From Monosiga brevicollis MX1 (lineage: Eukaryota; Opisthokonta; Choanoflagellata; Craspedida; Salpingoecidae), in assembly GCF_000002865.3 (NCBI RefSeq), contig NW_001865057.1, positions 661,272 through 706,499 on the forward strand: DNA of 45,228 nt. The letters run 5' to 3'. Positions 43,531 to 45,228 of this stretch are shown here, in pieces. The position numbers and the translations under genes were made by a program. Every line of letters starts with the position of its first letter. Within the stretch, counting starts at the first letter, position 1. Under the pieces are notes generated by a model. The model was not told the origin of the DNA and did not search any database. It saw only the letters and a program-made list of their open reading frames with translations.

Positions 43531-44838
43531 TCTTGCTCCATCGCGATAAATGCCACTCGAATCCCCTGGAAAAGGGTTTCTTCTCGACCGCCTCTACAGT
43601 CGTCGTGGTATCAAGGCGTACCGCAACCGTGTGCTGGAAGCAGCGATGAACTCAGGATTGCCGAAAAATTCAGTGTGACCAGCGGGCGTCGACACGGTGC
43701 CTGAACGGCTCATGCTGATGATGATGATGCCACGACACTCCGCCTCGCCCGAGGAGCAGAAGCCAGGAGCGTGAATAAAGAAAAAAAAAAAAGAAGAAGA
43801 AGGACATGAAGCACAGTCATTGAGCGCGCGCCTCGCACTCGTCCGACCAACTTTTCTTGAACGCGCATTGCCATGAGCTTGAAGCTGGCTCGCTCGCCGT
43901 CAGGAATGGTCGTTCGCATCCGGGCGGGGGGATAAGATTGATATGACTGGAGGGGCAGTTAGCCAACGGGCTTGTAATGTCATGGCAAGCAACGAGGCAG
44001 TACACGTCGTACGCACAAGCCCCGGTTTCGTGGTGCTCTAGAAGCTGCTCGTAACGGGTCATGGCAGGCAAAGGGGCGATACACGTTGCAGCGCCTTGGA
44101 AGCTGCTCGTAACAGGCGAGCTGTCATGGCAGGCAAAGGGGCAGTACACGTTGGAGCTTGACGGCGCTTTGGAATTTGCTTGTAAGACTGTTGTTGCTTT
44201 GACTTTTCTCCCAAAGTTAAAAAAGTTAAAAAGAAGAAGAACAAGGTGTAAACGTGTGTGTGTGTGTGTGTGTGTTGCTTGCTTCTGGTTCAAGCTTGCC
44301 TCTCTCTTTGGCTTGCTTTTGCTTTGGATCTTCTTCTTCTTCTGCTTCTTCTTTTTTGGGTGGTGCCCTTTTTTGGCAGCGGTCTCGGCATCGGCGGGCT
44401 GCTTGACGTGTCTTGCTTTGTGTGTGTGTGCGTGGTGACTGATCGCTTGTGCTTGGTACGGGACTCTCTTGGTCGGGGCCTTGCGGCGACGCCAGAACGT
44501 TTTGATTGAAAGCACTGCTGCCATTTTTTTTGCTTTCAACTGAAGTTGGCCTCAGAGATCTCGCCTCACGTGCGCTTGGGAAACCAAGTACACCTGTCCT
44601 CGCAACTGTCATCGAGGACTGTTGACCAAAGGTGAGTCGTTTGGTGCACCAGACAGAGAAGAGCAAAGAGCCCGCTGACCGGCTGCCGTTTTGGAAACGG
44701 CGCGCCTGTCAAATCCCAGTCTAAATTCTGGGTTGTCAGACGAGTTGTACTTGGAGGGGGCTCATGAGATTGATTTTGGATCGAGAAGCAAGAAAGCGGT
44801 TTGAAGCGGTTTGGTGAATAGAGAGAGATACCGTTACC
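43531..44838. other. Gene-poor spacer with tandem and simple repeats
   Basis: No gene can be supported. The region contains A/GAA runs (about 43779-43802), a degenerate tandem repeat (43975-44190), a (GT)n run (about 44252-44275) and TTC/CTT-rich DNA (about 44325-44360). The promoter of the ankyrin gene should lie near its right end. Confidence 0.55.
43975..44190. repeat. Three-copy degenerate tandem repeat
   Basis: The word GTCATGGCAGGCAAAGGGGC, or a close variant, followed by TACACGT, starts at about 43979, 44058 and 44123. The copies share GAAGCTGCTCGTAAC or a variant near their ends. Unit length is roughly 65-80 bases. It is non-coding in all frames that I checked. Confidence 0.8.
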
Positions 44839-45170
44839 ATGAGTGTTGATGCAGAGCAGCTGTACGATGCGTGTAATAATTGTGGGGATCCACGAGAAGC
44901 GCTGCAGCTGGTGACCACTTGGGACCAACAACGTATACGAGATGCTGCTATATACATTATCGTGCGTATGCTGGTTTGGTATGATGTTGTGTGATACTGA
45001 ATATGTCACTGGATGGGGTGACGTTATGGTATAACATGGGACATATGCTGCGTGTTTGTATCATCCCACAGGATGGCCGTACAGCACTGAACATGGCCTG
45101 CAGTCACGGTCATGTCAAGGTGGTGGAGATGCTGTTGAAGCTCGGTGTTGATACTGAAGCCAAGGACAAC
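44839..45170 (+). CDS. Ankyrin-repeat protein (5' part only)
   Basis: Two exons, 44839-44961 and 45072-45170, are joined in phase 0 by a GT-AG intron; a GTCAGT donor at 45171 leads out of the window. Exon 1 (41 codons) starts MSVDAEQLYDACNNCGDPRE, typical of the helical cap before an ankyrin array. Exon 2 is exactly 99 bases, one 33-residue ankyrin repeat: DGRTALNMACSHGHVKVVEM then LLKLGVDTEAKDN. Ankyrin repeats bind other proteins. There is no signal peptide, so it is probably cytosolic. Anything after the first repeat, such as a kinase or other domain, cannot be seen. Confidence 0.82.
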
Positions 45171-45228
45171 GTCAGTAAAGTACCTCTACCACCCTCTTCC
45201 CCCCTTTACCCCCCCCCCCCACCCCCCC
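45171..45228. other. Intron start ending in a C-rich run at the window edge
   Basis: After the GTCAGT donor the sequence becomes C-rich and ends in a C tract (about 45209-45228, one A inside). With the G run at bases 1-16, this suggests that both edges are at, or close to, sequencing gaps. Confidence 0.6.

Noticed and set aside
1-45228. Retrovirus-like, LTR or Polinton-like elements and CRISPR arrays
   Set aside because: No reverse transcriptase, integrase, capsid or polymerase coding signature, long terminal repeat pair or regularly spaced repeat array was recognised.

Overview
The window looks like nuclear DNA of a choanoflagellate, most likely a Monosiga-like species. It has intron-rich genes with short GT-AG introns (about 70-150 bases) and moderately high GC. 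It carries a receptor tyrosine kinase, a cadherin with an Ig domain, and a very large EGF and glycine-rich surface protein, a combination typical of choanoflagellates and animals. The species is inferred from gene content, not from a search. Both ends of the window are homopolymer runs (G at the left, C at the right).

Layout, left to right. (1) 104-816, minus: 5' part of a gene with a signal peptide and an ALK/LTK-type glycine-rich domain, running off the left edge. (2) 817-3634: microsatellite-rich divergent region. (3) 3635-14962, plus: a paralogue of (1), head-to-head with it. It has about 48 exons and encodes about 2,200 residues: signal peptide, five tandem ALK/LTK-type glycine-rich units, eleven EGF-like repeats, one membrane segment and a short tail. 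(4) 15701-24589, minus: a four-exon cadherin of 2,820 residues (EGF-like, TNFR-like cysteine-rich repeats, a long uncharacterised region, Ig, cadherin repeats, membrane segment, tail). (5) 24590-28314: no gene seen; low-complexity DNA and a perfect 86-base direct repeat. (6) 28315-30174, minus: an unidentified protein with about seven membrane segments, eight exons. (7) 31245-32681, minus: an uninterrupted three-exon PIF/Harbinger (HARBI1-like) transposase. (8) 32881-32998, plus: a 5S rRNA gene with a TATA-like box about 30 bases upstream. (9) 33416-42256, plus: a 21-exon gene whose junctions all keep frame. It joins a secreted JmjC (cupin) domain to cysteine-rich repeats, Ig-like/HYR-like repeats, a membrane segment and a complete tyrosine kinase. 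(10) 42565-43339, plus: a decayed PARP catalytic-domain gene. Fragments of its 5' part recur at 43445-43530 and, inverted, at 27000-27228 and 27293-27378. (11) 44839-45170, plus: the first two exons of an ankyrin-repeat gene running off the right edge.

Three large genes (3, 4, 9) encode single-pass cell-surface proteins for adhesion or signalling. Two observations stand out: the JmjC domain that appears to be the outermost part of a receptor tyrosine kinase, and the tandem ALK/LTK ligand-binding-type glycine-rich units on a protein that has no kinase. I saw no retrovirus-like, LTR or Polinton-like coding sequence.
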